From: Fonsecaea monophora
Lineage: Eukaryota; Ascomycota; Eurotiomycetes; Chaetothyriales; Herpotrichiellaceae
DNA length: 64,000 nt
Assembly: GCF_001642475.1 (NCBI RefSeq)
Contig: NW_019173979.1
Location: forward strand, 124,001-188,000
Direction of reading: 5' to 3'
The position numbers and the translations under genes were made by a program. The number at the start of each line of letters is the position of its first letter. Within the stretch, counting starts at the first letter, position 1. Below are positions 46,110-55,929 of this stretch, piece by piece. The notes under the pieces were generated by a model. The model ran no database searches. It worked only from the letters and a program-made list of their open reading frames with translations, and was not told the DNA's origin.

Positions 46110-47384
46110 TCATACCTGAATATCCTGGTCGTCCACTATCTGGACTTTGATGCTCCTTTTCGTCCGATCGGCCGACAATTCCAGAGCCTCGACAGCCTGT
46201 TCCAGTGGGAATCTGTGTGTCACCAACGAGTCGAGGTTCAGTACTTGGCTGTTTGCCAGGGCATTGATGCCGGCCGGCCACGTGTCGTTGTACCGGTTGA
46301 TGAATTTGAGTTGGATTTCTGCCAAACTGAGGTGCATAAAGGGGAGATTGTTCATGACGCTCCGACCGACCCCGACGACCATGACGACGCCGGCTCGTCG
46401 ACAGGTGTACGCGGCGGTGACCACGCTGGACTCGATGCCCGTGCACTCTAGTACCGTTGAGGGTGCGTAGTATTCGTTGATGTCGGGAATACCCTTGTTG
46501 ACGTCGCGGCCGCCTGCACATCCGAAGAGGAGCCTGATCTCCTCAGACGCCTGGAGGGGGCTCTCTGAAGTTTGGACGTGGTACGTTTGGCACCCTGGAA
46601 CAAATTGCTTCGCGAATTCCAACCGCGACTCGTCCACGTCCGTGATCACCAGAGGCCAGGCGCCAGATGCTCTTGCGGCGGCCAGGGCGATCAGACCGAT
46701 CGGGCCAGCACCACAAACCAAGGCTGGCTGGCCTATGCCTATGGACCCCTTACACTGTCGTATGGCGTGCAGAATGACCGACAACGGCTCCAAGAGAGCA
46801 CCTTGTGCAAACGTCATGCTGTCAGGCATCTTGTGACAATAGCGAGCCTCGTGTGTCAAGAACCGCCTGATTGTGCCACCGTGGCACACTCCAGAAAATG
46901 TCACCTTCTCGCACAAATTGTACTTGCCCGAGGTGCACAAGAAGCATGTCTGACACGGGACCTGGGGCTCGATGGCTATCCTGTCTCCGGGCTTGAGATG
47001 TGTCACAGCCGACCCAACCTCGAGCACCACCCCGGATGCTTCGTGGCCCAGGATGTGCGAGTGGTCGACGATTAGAGGGCCAATAGCTCCTCTGTGCCAC
47101 AGATGAAGATCTGAGCCGCAAATACCAGTGGCACGAACATGAATTAGGACTTCACTTGCTGATGGCTTCGGTATCGAACTTTCAGCGAGATAAACGCTGT
47201 GTTCTGGTGTAACGTATAGCGAAGGATTCTTGTACCGAGTAAATGTGGAAGCCGCCGGTTGGTCAAGATCTGAAGCGTCGACGTCTCCATTGGCAACTTC
47301 GACCTGACTGACTATGGCCTGTTTAACAACCGGAATGTCACCATTCGCTAGGTGAGAGCCGGTGAGGGTCGCTGAAGGTGCCAT
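46110..47384 (-). CDS. L-arabinitol 4-dehydrogenase-like zinc-dependent polyol dehydrogenase
   Basis: A single exon encodes 424 residues, longer than typical family members (about 360-390) because of an N-terminal extension of about 50 residues. It is a medium-chain dehydrogenase/reductase. Catalytic zinc ligands are Cys 89 (ICGSDLHLWHRG), His 114 and Glu 115 (GHEASG). Structural zinc ligands are Cys 144, 147, 150 and 158. The nucleotide-binding motif GAGPIG is at 225-230. Acidic Asp 249 at the end of the next strand predicts NAD rather than NADP. LECTGIESSV and LKFINRYNDTWPAGI are LAD-like. The enzyme oxidises L-arabinitol to L-xylulose; xylitol or sorbitol dehydrogenase activity is an alternative. 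It is divergent from a Zn2Cys6 regulator and converges on xylose reductase. Confidence 0.88.
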   Translation of the reverse strand: MAPSATLTGSHLANGDIPVVKQAIVSQVEVANGDVDASDLDQPAASTFTRYKNPSLYVTPEHSVYLAESSIPKPSASEVLIHVRATGICGSDLHLWHRGAIGPLIVDHSHILGHEASGVVLEVGSAVTHLKPGDRIAIEPQVPCQTCFLCTSGKYNLCEKVTFSGVCHGGTIRRFLTHEARYCHKMPDSMTFAQGALLEPLSVILHAIRQCKGSIGIGQPALVCGAGPIGLIALAAARASGAWPLVITDVDESRLEFAKQFVPGCQTYHVQTSESPLQASEEIRLLFGCAGGRDVNKGIPDINEYYAPSTVLECTGIESSVVTAAYTCRRAGVVMVVGVGRSVMNNLPFMHLSLAEIQLKFINRYNDTWPAGINALANSQVLNLDSLVTHRFPLEQAVEALELSADRTKRSIKVQIVDDQDIQV

Positions 47385-48040
47385 GGCTCTTTTCTTTCAG
47401 ATATTTGGAACGAAGGTATGCAAACGATTCTTTCGACGAGCAACTTTTTTTTGAAACCGTTGTAGTGAATTGGCAAAACCTAGACACTGGAGAGGTAAAG
47501 GGCATTTCTGCCGGCACAGATCCAATCCGGCCGAGACATGGCTACTAGCAGAAGATAAAGTGCCCGGAGCTGCTTGGATCACATGTAGCATCTCGAGCGT
47601 CCCGTGGAGAGGGGTGAATGGATGATTTGTGCACATCAGATCTTGTGGCGTGGGCCATCCCGCGAGAAGAGTCGGCGGACAGGCAGGTTGGGGGGGATTG
47701 AGTGCGCGGTGGGCAGTTCTGGGCCATCCGGATGGTGGGCTTACTGAGGCGCCCGCTTAGCTCTACGTAGAGCCTAGAGGGAAGCTTGAGAAGTGCTTCG
47801 GCTTGCTGTTTCAGGCATTGTTAAGCATTCAACACCTGCCGGGTACATGGGGGCAATGTCCTTGTTCGCCACGCCGCGGGGCTCCTTGGGCTTCTCCACG
47901 GTCCCCCAAACCTTTATTATTGGCCCTCAAGAGCAAGAAGCGACATCCCCACTACGAACAACATTTGGAGGCACGACTTTCTACTTTGGCAACTTCTTCA
48001 TCGTCGCCCTTGTGCAGCCGCTCGCAATCCCCATGCAGCC
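47385..48040. promoter_or_regulatory. Divergent promoter between L-arabinitol dehydrogenase and Zn2Cys6 regulator, with CreA-like sites
   Basis: 656 bases between the two start codons. CTGGAG (47487-47492) and GTGGAG (47604-47609) fit the CreA/Cre1 carbon-repressor consensus SYGGRG and lie 100-225 bases upstream of the dehydrogenase ATG. The consensus is loose, so repression by glucose is only a suggestion. Confidence 0.35.
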
Positions 48041-49807
48041 ATGCAGGAAGATTCTGGAGCAATCCCTCCTAGGCGACGTGTGCGCTCAGGTTGCTTGACC
48101 TGTCGCGGTCGGCGGCGAAAGTGCGACGAGGGAAAGCCAGTCTGCCGGAATTGCAGAACCAAAAACCTGACGTGCCGCTACGGTCTAAACATCACGTTTG
48201 TCGACTCTCGAAGAGGCGCGTCGACACAAGCAAAACCGTCGTCAACTGACAATATTATCGACCAGAATGAATCTACACCACGACGCCAAACATCCGGTAC
48301 CGGCGTCTCACGTCCTCGTGGAACTCGACCACTCTTGAGGACGACCAGTGCACTTCAACATCAACAGAATGCGTCGGAGCCATCCTCGGATAGCCAAGGA
48401 ATCCAGAATCAAAATGGAAGTTTATCGGAGCCATTATCGGACAGTGGAGTAATCCAATACCAAAATACAATTGAGCCAACGTCACGGCACTCTGCCATCC
48501 AGCCAGAATTTCCACTCCCAGCATCACCGCAGACTTCTCGAACACCGTTTCCAGAGGACTTTGACTCATTCGGCTCCATTGAAACGCCGTTCCCTCAACC
48601 GTCATCGCTTTCTGTCCCAGATGATTCCCGAGACCCCACTTTGGAACGGTTATTCCCCCGCGCTGACATTGCCAACTCGGAAGCCATCCTCGATGAGGAG
48701 GATGAACAAGGTGTAATAGAGCTTTTCACTTTTTTCCGGTATCAGATTGCACCGCGGCTGGATCTTGGTGTGGGAGAGGCATTTTTCGGCATCGATGCAC
48801 TGCTGAAGGCCAAAACATGTGGTGCCTTGTGTAAGAGCATCCTGGCTTTGTCTAGCTGCCAAAGGCATCTTTCGCAGGGCGTTCATCCAGAAGCTGATGA
48901 TGCAAGATCTGCTGAGTATGCCCTGAAGGCGACACTATCAGTTGCCAACGCGGGGGACGAGGATAGGGCGACGGCTCTGATTCTGCTCACATTAAGAGAT
49001 ATGATTCTAAATCCTCCTGGAAGCTGGAGCAATCTCGCACTGGCCCTACAGCAGGACTTGAATGTCCGATCGGACAGTCTGCAGGAAGGACAGTGGCAGG
49101 TTATGGCACGCCTCGTGATCGCAGCAAGACTCACGGCGTCTATCTCGACAACTCGAGTTGATCTTTCCTTCGTTGTTGAAGGTGCCAGAACAGTCTTACC
49201 TGGGCAGACGTTGACCAACAAACAACAGCTTCACCAAGCATTTTCTAACCTAGCGCGCGCATTAATGATACCCGATAATAACTTCAATACAGGACAGCGA
49301 ACCAGGTTGCCCGTGGCTGCCGTCTGGCAGTCGTGCTGGAGTGACTGTGAATTGTGGTACTTTGCGAGAAATGAAGAAATGCAACAAGTTTTTGAAGTTG
49401 ACAACTCGGACTCTGTGACTGCAGGCGGCCCAACCAGTCCACCATTTCCAATCATTATCTTCAGTAATTCTTGCGCTCTGATGGCGAATTTTGCTCACCA
49501 TCTGACTGCAATCCATTTGCTGCATCACAAACCCCGGCTGATCAGGCCCATTGCGGGATCTGGATGGTCAGTATCGCCAGCATGGCACGCTCAGAGACTC
49601 GTCGGCACCATTGCTGCTTTCAATGAAGCAGAGATATTTGACCCTCTTGTGGTTGCCGGTCTGATCTACGGGGCCAGAAAACTCAGCCACCCGTCTCAAT
49701 TGGCTGTGGTGGCAAACATACTGAGAAAAGCGGCACAGACGACCGGGATGCAGCTGCAGCAAGAGATTGAAAAAACTCAATATGCTCATGGCAAAACGAC
49801 CGGCTGA
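48041..49807 (+). CDS. Zn2Cys6 transcription factor, candidate pathway regulator of the pentose cluster
   Basis: A single uninterrupted frame of 588 residues. The zinc cluster is at the very N-terminus: Cys 18, 21, 28, 35, 38 and 45 with spacing C-x2-C-x6-C-x6-C-x2-C-x6-C, followed by basic residues. A long disordered linker rich in Gln, Asn, Ser and Pro covers about 55-200. The C-terminal region from about residue 215 (ELFTFFRYQIAPRLDLGVGE onward) is a fungal_trans_2-type activation/regulatory domain of the kind found in many C6 regulators. It would act in the nucleus. Position between L-arabinitol dehydrogenase and a sugar transporter suggests it controls this cluster. It is not recognisably the AraR, ARA1 or XlnR protein, so the regulon is inferred only from location. 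Confidence 0.88.
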   Translation: MQEDSGAIPPRRRVRSGCLTCRGRRRKCDEGKPVCRNCRTKNLTCRYGLNITFVDSRRGASTQAKPSSTDNIIDQNESTPRRQTSGTGVSRPRGTRPLLRTTSALQHQQNASEPSSDSQGIQNQNGSLSEPLSDSGVIQYQNTIEPTSRHSAIQPEFPLPASPQTSRTPFPEDFDSFGSIETPFPQPSSLSVPDDSRDPTLERLFPRADIANSEAILDEEDEQGVIELFTFFRYQIAPRLDLGVGEAFFGIDALLKAKTCGALCKSILALSSCQRHLSQGVHPEADDARSAEYALKATLSVANAGDEDRATALILLTLRDMILNPPGSWSNLALALQQDLNVRSDSLQEGQWQVMARLVIAARLTASISTTRVDLSFVVEGARTVLPGQTLTNKQQLHQAFSNLARALMIPDNNFNTGQRTRLPVAAVWQSCWSDCELWYFARNEEMQQVFEVDNSDSVTAGGPTSPPFPIIIFSNSCALMANFAHHLTAIHLLHHKPRLIRPIAGSGWSVSPAWHAQRLVGTIAAFNEAEIFDPLVVAGLIYGARKLSHPSQLAVVANILRKAAQTTGMQLQQEIEKTQYAHGKTTG

Positions 49808-50513
49808 TTGAGTGTCAGTCGTATGATGAAGATTGTCCCCATTACCAGCGGTAATATATGCAAACACGGTACTAGGTCCCAAAAATGCTCGAGCACGTGG
49901 CATCGGGCTGCTTCAATCCCTAGTCAAGTCGTGCAGAGTAACCATGCTCCACATTGAGGAATACTTGGGAATAAAGCCAAGCAGATTCTGGTGTTGTGGA
50001 TGTGCGTATTGGTGGTTATACGTGTCGAGCTGTATGGAAACAGCCAGTAACCGAGGAATCAGTATAGCATCAAGAGCGCAATCACGGCAGAATACCGCCA
50101 TGAAGCGAAATCCGAGGCCAGAGAAATTTCATATAAGCCTTTAAGCTTAACGGAGGTGTATACTGGTTTAGGAAATCCTAGCCTCCGCGTGCCCTTTCGG
50201 CCATTGGCCGTGCGGGACGACCACCGAAAACCTGGTCGCGTGAAAACTACAGTATGTCTTTCCAAATGCGGCAAGAGGAAGCATCCCGCCGACCCCAGAA
50301 ACCAGCCCTCATGGCGTGCTCCCCGCCTTTTAACCCCCTTACCATGGGTGCTAGAGTCTAGCCCACGTTCTAGAAAAGTCATATATAGTGTCTTACAAGT
50401 CATCCCCATCATGAAGTTGTTGTTGTTGTCGTTGTTGTCGCAGCCGAGCTTCACGCACCAACATTGATAATTCACCCCAGGATCTTTCAAATCAATTTTT
50501 TGCCACTCCCATC
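49808..50513. other. Intergenic region
   Basis: 3' flank of the regulator and promoter of the sugar porter. No gene; an in-frame run of GTTGTT units (50415-50440) lies shortly upstream of the porter ATG. Confidence 0.55.
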
Positions 50514-52412
50514 ATGGAAAATCCCAATATTTCTCAGCCCGAGCGCGACCACGAGCGACAGTCCAACGAGGCGCTCCCAAAGGAGAAGCTCAAGATCGAC
50601 CATCTCGAGGTCATGGCCGACGAGCAGCTAGGTCATCTGGCCAATCAAGAGGACCACGAATTGGGTGTCTGGCAGTCCTTCAAAGCCTACCCTGGAGCCT
50701 GTATGTGGTGTGTCTATGCCTGCTGGACCATCGTCCTGGCCGCATTCGAAATCCAAGCGGCAGGTTCGGTGCTTGGGATTCCTCAGTTCCGGAAAGACTT
50801 TGGGTCATACTTCGAAGGCAACTATGTCCTGCCCACGGAATGGCAGTCGGCCTTCAATGCCGCCCCCGTCGCGTCCGCCATTATTGGGGGTCTTGGTGGC
50901 GCAGCCATCGCTGACATTGTCGGACGCAAGTATACTCTTATATGCGCGTTGGCGGTCAGCTTTGCGGCAGTCAGCGTCGAATTCTCCTCGACCACCAATC
51001 CCGTCTTCTTCGGCGGCAAATTCTTGAACGGGTTTGCTGTTGGCACTATTCAGGCGGTCATGACGACTTATATTGGAGAGGTGGGTAGAGCAACATCGCA
51101 GTCGGCTCTTTGTTTGTTACCCTTGCTAACGCATCTCTCAGATTGCACCTCATGCCTGGAGAGGTATCTTCACTGTCGGAATTGGAATTGCTTTCGGCGT
51201 ACGTACTACTACTACTACTACTTTCTCGCTCCTACATGGGTTATCCACGCACTCGACACTCCCCCAAAGAATATTTGAAAAGTCTTGAGAGGCAAAAACG
51301 CTGACATCGTGCCTGTGGTAGATTGGTCCTCTATTGGCCTTCATCGTTGTCAACTATACCGGAGATGTCGAGACTCGTTGGGCCTATCGCACGGTGTTCT
51401 GCTGCCAGTATGGCTTCGCCGCCGTCTCCGCAATCTTCTCTCCCTTCTTGCCCGAGTATGTCCCTCTACATTAATTCTTCCTACTAGTTCCACTCCTGCT
51501 GACTGTCATCCTCCTAATAGGTCTCCATGGTGGCTGGTTTCAAAAGGCCGAAATGAAAAGGCACTCAAAAGCCTGAGCCGACTTGGCCAGAAGGGCGACG
51601 AAGGCAAGAAGAGATTAGCGCTGATCCAAATGACACTGGAAGAGATCAAAAAGGAGACTGAAGGCGTCACTTATTTTGAATGCTTCCGAAAATCCAATTT
51701 GCGACGCACGATCATCAGCATTGGGCCCCTGATCATCCAAGTGCTGACGGGTATTACCTTTGTCGCCGGATACTTCACCTACTATCTCCAGCTCGCGGGT
51801 TATTCGACCCAGGAAAGCTTCAGGATCCAGATTGCACAACCGGTGCTCTCGATTTTTGGCAACTTGATTGCCACCTACCTGGTGGACAAGGTGGGGAGGC
51901 GAAACTTGACCTTTTACGGTCTGCTCGTTCTTGTCGTCCTGCTGTTCATCGAAGGCGGCTTGGCCACGGGCGGCAGCCCCGGCGAGATCAAAGGCACCGT
52001 GGCCATGATTCTGATCTACAGCTGGATGTACAATGTCTCGATCGGGTCGACCGCCTTCTCCATCATGACCGAGACGTCCACGTCCCGCCTCCGCGTCAAA
52101 ACCATCGCCATCGGCCTCGCTCTGCAGAACTCGATCAACGTCATGTGGCAGTTCGTCCTGCCTTACATGTTCAACCCGGACAAGGGCAACCTCGGCGGCA
52201 AAGTCGCCTTCGTCTTCGGCGGCCCCAGCTTCCTCTGTCTTGTTTACCTGTGGTTCTTCCAGCCCGAAACCGGCGGCCGGACTTACGAAGAACTAGACGA
52301 GATGTTTGCCAAACGCGTTCCCGCGAGGAAATTCAAGAACTACAAGCCCGACGCCCAGGCCAAGGGCGAGGTGGTCAAGGAGATTGTGGCACACCACCAC
52401 ACAAACGAGTAA
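50514..52412 (+). CDS. MFS sugar porter
   Basis: Four exons close in frame: 50514-51080, 51142-51198, 51322-51455 and 51521-52412, giving 549 residues. Twelve membrane segments are expected after a hydrophilic N-terminus of about 60 residues. Sugar-porter signatures are visible: DIVGRKYTL after TM2, a GEIAPHAWRG loop after TM4, PESPWWLVSKGR before the central loop, VDKVGRRNLTF after TM8 and PETGGRTYEELDEMF after TM12. The family imports mono- or oligosaccharides by proton symport at the plasma membrane. The sequence does not reveal whether pentoses, hexoses or disaccharides are preferred; the cluster suggests pentoses or arabinoxylan-derived sugars. The 57-base second exon is exactly 19 codons. 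Confidence 0.92.
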
Positions 52413-53197
52413 AGGTACTTGGGAAAGCCTGAAAAGAACACAACTGGTGGGGAAGATACTCTTTGGTGCCGCCGAGGACGGGATGAACATGAACATTGAG
52501 AGGGGGTTTATATATACATATTTGGACACTTGTATATATAGAGAGAAAAATTGCTCATCCAAGTCACACATAATAATCGGAAAGAGAAGGGCCACCTCGA
52601 GTCTCACTCTTATTTTTTCCCCTCTGCCCCATTCCCTTCCAATACGGCCTCCGATCCCGTCCTTAGAAGAGCCGGTACATGCATGAACTTCTTTTTAACA
52701 CCAGGTTAACTTGGTTCACTACTCCGGTAGATGGATACCTATATCTGGGAACAGAGAGGGGAAAGGAGGAGAGGAGGTGGATTCAGAGCTAGTATTTTTG
52801 ATTCTGTGCTTCATTTTTGGGGCTAACACAAGAAAGAGAAGACGAGGGCGAGCTACTATACCATTTGGTTTTCCTTAGGGAGACATTGGTGTTACTTAGA
52901 TGTGGGTTTATGGGTGTGGAAAGAAAGGAGAGGGGGGGGGTTATTCCCGGCCGCTCCATGAGGGAAATTTACCGCTACAGTCCTAGGAATCTTTCAAGTT
53001 TTAACTGGGAAGAGGACACAGGATTGGAGAGAGAGAGAGAAGGAGATTGTGGTTAGGTTGAAAAAAGAAGACGGAAAGGAAAAGGGGAAGCTTGAAAAGC
53101 CCTCGAAAACCCCTTCGCTGGGTTATTTTTGTATAGTGTACTTAGGTATTAAGTACTTGATTTTATGTAACAATATTTCCTTTTACTAAACGTTAAC
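52413..53197. other. Convergent intergenic region
   Basis: 3' flanks of the sugar porter and the Sde182-like gene. No gene. GA-rich and short homopolymer tracts occur (a run of nine G near 52932). Confidence 0.6.
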
Positions 53198-54685
53198 CTA
53201 GTCCTTCTCCAGAGCGGCCGTGACGGTTTCAAAGGCCTTCACTCGACCACCTGCAAGGTTTTTGTTTGTCGTCTGCACAACAATGCGCTTGTACGTCGTG
53301 AGACTCGGTGAGCCGCTGTCGGTGAGTTGCAGGATGAAGTGGAGGGCCATGCCTTTCTCCAGCGCCTTGCCGGTGACGATTTCGACAGCGCATTTTTCTG
53401 GCGGGGGTATGGTGATTTTGATGGCTTTATTATCTTCATCCAGTGCCTGTAACTCGAGGTCGGGGACTTGCCAGAAAATCAGGGACTGTGCGGATGTCGG
53501 CTCCTTGTACTGGAACCACTTGAACGTCAAGGTGTCGCCGTCCGGGTCGTAACTCTGGGATGCGTCGAGGGTGAGCTCTGTCCCGGCTTCGGCTTCGAGG
53601 AGGAGTGGCTCCGGGCCGGGTGTGCTGTCGTTGACAATCGTCACAGGGGCGTGGTTCGTTTTCCTTCGGTCGTCGGTCAGTGTCCACTGCATCCGCGCGG
53701 CGAAGTCGTCTTGGTAGTGTTCCCGCCACCGCCAGATGGTGGCATGGGAACTGCGGAATTTCTGGCCATTTTTCCCAACGACTTCGTCGCTTGCATCGTG
53801 ATAGTGGTTTGTCGACCCGCCCAGGTCGAGGCGCGTATATCTTCCGCCCCAGCTACCCCATTCAGGATGCTCAGGGTCTCCGAGGCCGTTTTGGATGAGG
53901 TACAGAAAGGTGGGCGTGTCTCCTTCCATGATGAATGCATAGTCGGGGTAAGCTTTGCCCAATGGTCCGATCTGGATGTGCTCTTTCAGCCACTCTTTTG
54001 TGATTTTGCTTTTATCGGGCCCGCCTAGGTCAAGAGGCATCAAGATGTCTCCGGAGATTCCAGTCCAGGCAGCGCTTGAGTATTCATTCCACCCATGGAC
54101 GGAGCAGATGTAGAAGATGTCCGGAAAGTTTAGTCGAATCCAGACGCCTGTGTCATCTTGGTCGGAAATGGTGTACACACGCAGTTTCGAGCGGAAACGA
54201 GCAAAGTCTGTTGCCGACCTGGCCTTTTGGACGTGGCTCAATGCTTGCGCAAGCGTGTTGACACCCCCCCAGCAAATCACCCACAACGGACTGTCTGACT
54301 GGTCCACTTGTTCTATCAACAATGCCGATCCGTCGCTCAACGGGACGCCATCCTTCAGAGCCTCTTTGCCGTACAGAGACGGGCCAGTCTTGATGATGGA
54401 TAGAAAATAAGCAGCATCAGTGTACTGGTTCTCCGGATGTACGTGCGCGTTGAGGTTGTTCACCACTTGCCCGTACGCCTTCACGATGGTTTCCATGTCC
54501 TCTGGGTGAACTTTGGACCTCATCCATGTCGACGTGCAAGCGACCAGACCGCGAGTGTCGAATTCATTCGAATAGAGCAAATAGCGGACTAGCGATTCTG
54601 CGTCATCGGGCTCATTAGAGATATCAGAGATGACGAAAACCCGGGGTTTGGTCTTGCAAACTCGAAGTCTCTGTTGTTCAGCCAT
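53198..54685 (-). CDS. DUF1593 / Sde182-type nucleoside-hydrolase-like protein
   Basis: A single exon encodes 495 residues from the first in-frame ATG at 54685. The N-terminal two thirds are the DUF1593 (nucleoside-hydrolase-like) domain. It opens with RVFVISDISNEPDDAESLVR, whose acidic NEPDDAES cluster resembles the metal-binding Asp motif of nucleoside hydrolases. WVICWGGVNTLAQAL and the YTISDQDDTG segment are also typical. From about residue 350 the C-terminal domain (TIVNDSTPGPEPL to the DASQSYDPDGDTLTFKWFQY block) is the beta-rich Sde182_C-like module, first noted in a cellulose-binding bacterial protein. No signal peptide is present, so it is probably intracellular. The likely role is glycoside or nucleoside processing during polysaccharide use; substrate unknown. 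A GGCTAA motif lies about 200 bases upstream. Confidence 0.88.
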   Translation of the reverse strand: MAEQQRLRVCKTKPRVFVISDISNEPDDAESLVRYLLYSNEFDTRGLVACTSTWMRSKVHPEDMETIVKAYGQVVNNLNAHVHPENQYTDAAYFLSIIKTGPSLYGKEALKDGVPLSDGSALLIEQVDQSDSPLWVICWGGVNTLAQALSHVQKARSATDFARFRSKLRVYTISDQDDTGVWIRLNFPDIFYICSVHGWNEYSSAAWTGISGDILMPLDLGGPDKSKITKEWLKEHIQIGPLGKAYPDYAFIMEGDTPTFLYLIQNGLGDPEHPEWGSWGGRYTRLDLGGSTNHYHDASDEVVGKNGQKFRSSHATIWRWREHYQDDFAARMQWTLTDDRRKTNHAPVTIVNDSTPGPEPLLLEAEAGTELTLDASQSYDPDGDTLTFKWFQYKEPTSAQSLIFWQVPDLELQALDEDNKAIKITIPPPEKCAVEIVTGKALEKGMALHFILQLTDSGSPSLTTYKRIVVQTTNKNLAGGRVKAFETVTAALEKD

Positions 54686-55929
54686 ACTGTGCCGCAACTG
54701 TTTGAAGACTGTAGTCCGACCAAGACGCCTTGGAATACCTGGATGTATAAGGTCTCTCGAGTCTCAATTCTGTCGACACTACGACAGGTATATCATCCCC
54801 GGGCTCGGCATCTTCCCAGATTAAAGTCATACGGAACTGGGCATGTCTACTATGTAGATTCTCCCCAAGTCTGTCATCGGTCGAGGCTAATCTCAGTATG
54901 GAAGTTGTAGGCATTTGGAGCCATCTGCTAAATCAAAATAGGCAAAAACTACCACCGGTCAAACAGCGAGAGTCAGTGCTCAATCACAAAAGATGATGAC
55001 CACCGTTCCCTGTACTGCTGGGATTACCGCTCGCCACTTGGGCGAAGGGTTCGAGGAAGAATAAGGTGCAGACAGACAAGGATGACTGGCGCATTTTACT
55101 TCAATTGATCTCAGGAAGCACACAGTCGTAAGTCGTATCGTGACTACACGTATCAACCACGGCAATGAATTCATGTCTATCTATATAACAAAGCCGTCCA
55201 GACTGCGAATGTCCCGCCATTTGAGGTTCAAGTTCCTTTGTAGACATTGCTTGTGCAGTGTTTCTTGGGTCATCTCTATCTACATGTTACAGCAAGCGCC
55301 CGTCCGTAGTGTTGTTGCTAACAGGAGGGTGTCTGACACCTTACTTTCACTGTGAAGCCTCTTATCAAGAGCTACAAGTATTTCTACTGAAATATCTTGT
55401 ACTTGATGAGCCCATCTCGACAGGTTACCATTGTAGGGGGACCTGTACCCCAAGCAACCCCCCGCGTTAAGCTTTATGGGGTTGCCACGCGGTCAAGCTC
55501 TCCGCACCCTGGAGCCCTACACCTTCCACCTAAGGAAGCCTCCTCCGGGCCCCCTTGGCCCCTTAGCCCAGATACCTGTGGCGCTCTGACTGGGTATTTA
55601 ACTAACTAGTACCGCGCTTAATTGCGCAGTGGGCATAGGCACCTAACTAGGCACCTACCAAGCCATTTTAACTAGTTAGTCAGGCAGTTTTGGATCACGC
55701 GCTTCGTCACAAAATTCTGTGCGACTGCGCTTGGCCTCGTCCATCCTTCTCTGACAAAATTCCATACGCACCCGTTTTCCACCATCGCTGTCCAATAGAT
55801 GCAGCAAGGACCTGCATATGCTCTGTTCCGGGACCTCATCGAGTGACACCACTCTCTGCGGTGGATAGCAACGTCCAATAAACTCAGAAAGCCTTTCAAA
55901 TGGTTTGAGCCGGGCGACAATGGGCTGCG
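54686..55929. other. Divergent intergenic region
   Basis: 1.24 kb between the Sde182-like and ARCA-like genes. No gene seen. GGCTAA is present at 54885-54890. The stretch 55480-55680 contains several TACC/TAACTAG-type short repeats and one AACTAGTTAGT palindrome near 55669, of unknown meaning. Confidence 0.5.
54885..54890 (+). promoter_or_regulatory. GGCTAA (XlnR/Xyr1-type) motif upstream of Sde182-like gene
   Basis: Exact GGCTAA about 200 bases upstream of the Sde182-like start codon; the third cluster promoter with this word. Suggestive only. Confidence 0.28.

Noticed and set aside
51680..52432. 250-codon plus-strand frame rich in Arg, His and Pro
   Set aside because: It is an out-of-frame shadow of the sugar porter exon, with the codon skew expected of a shifted GC-rich frame.
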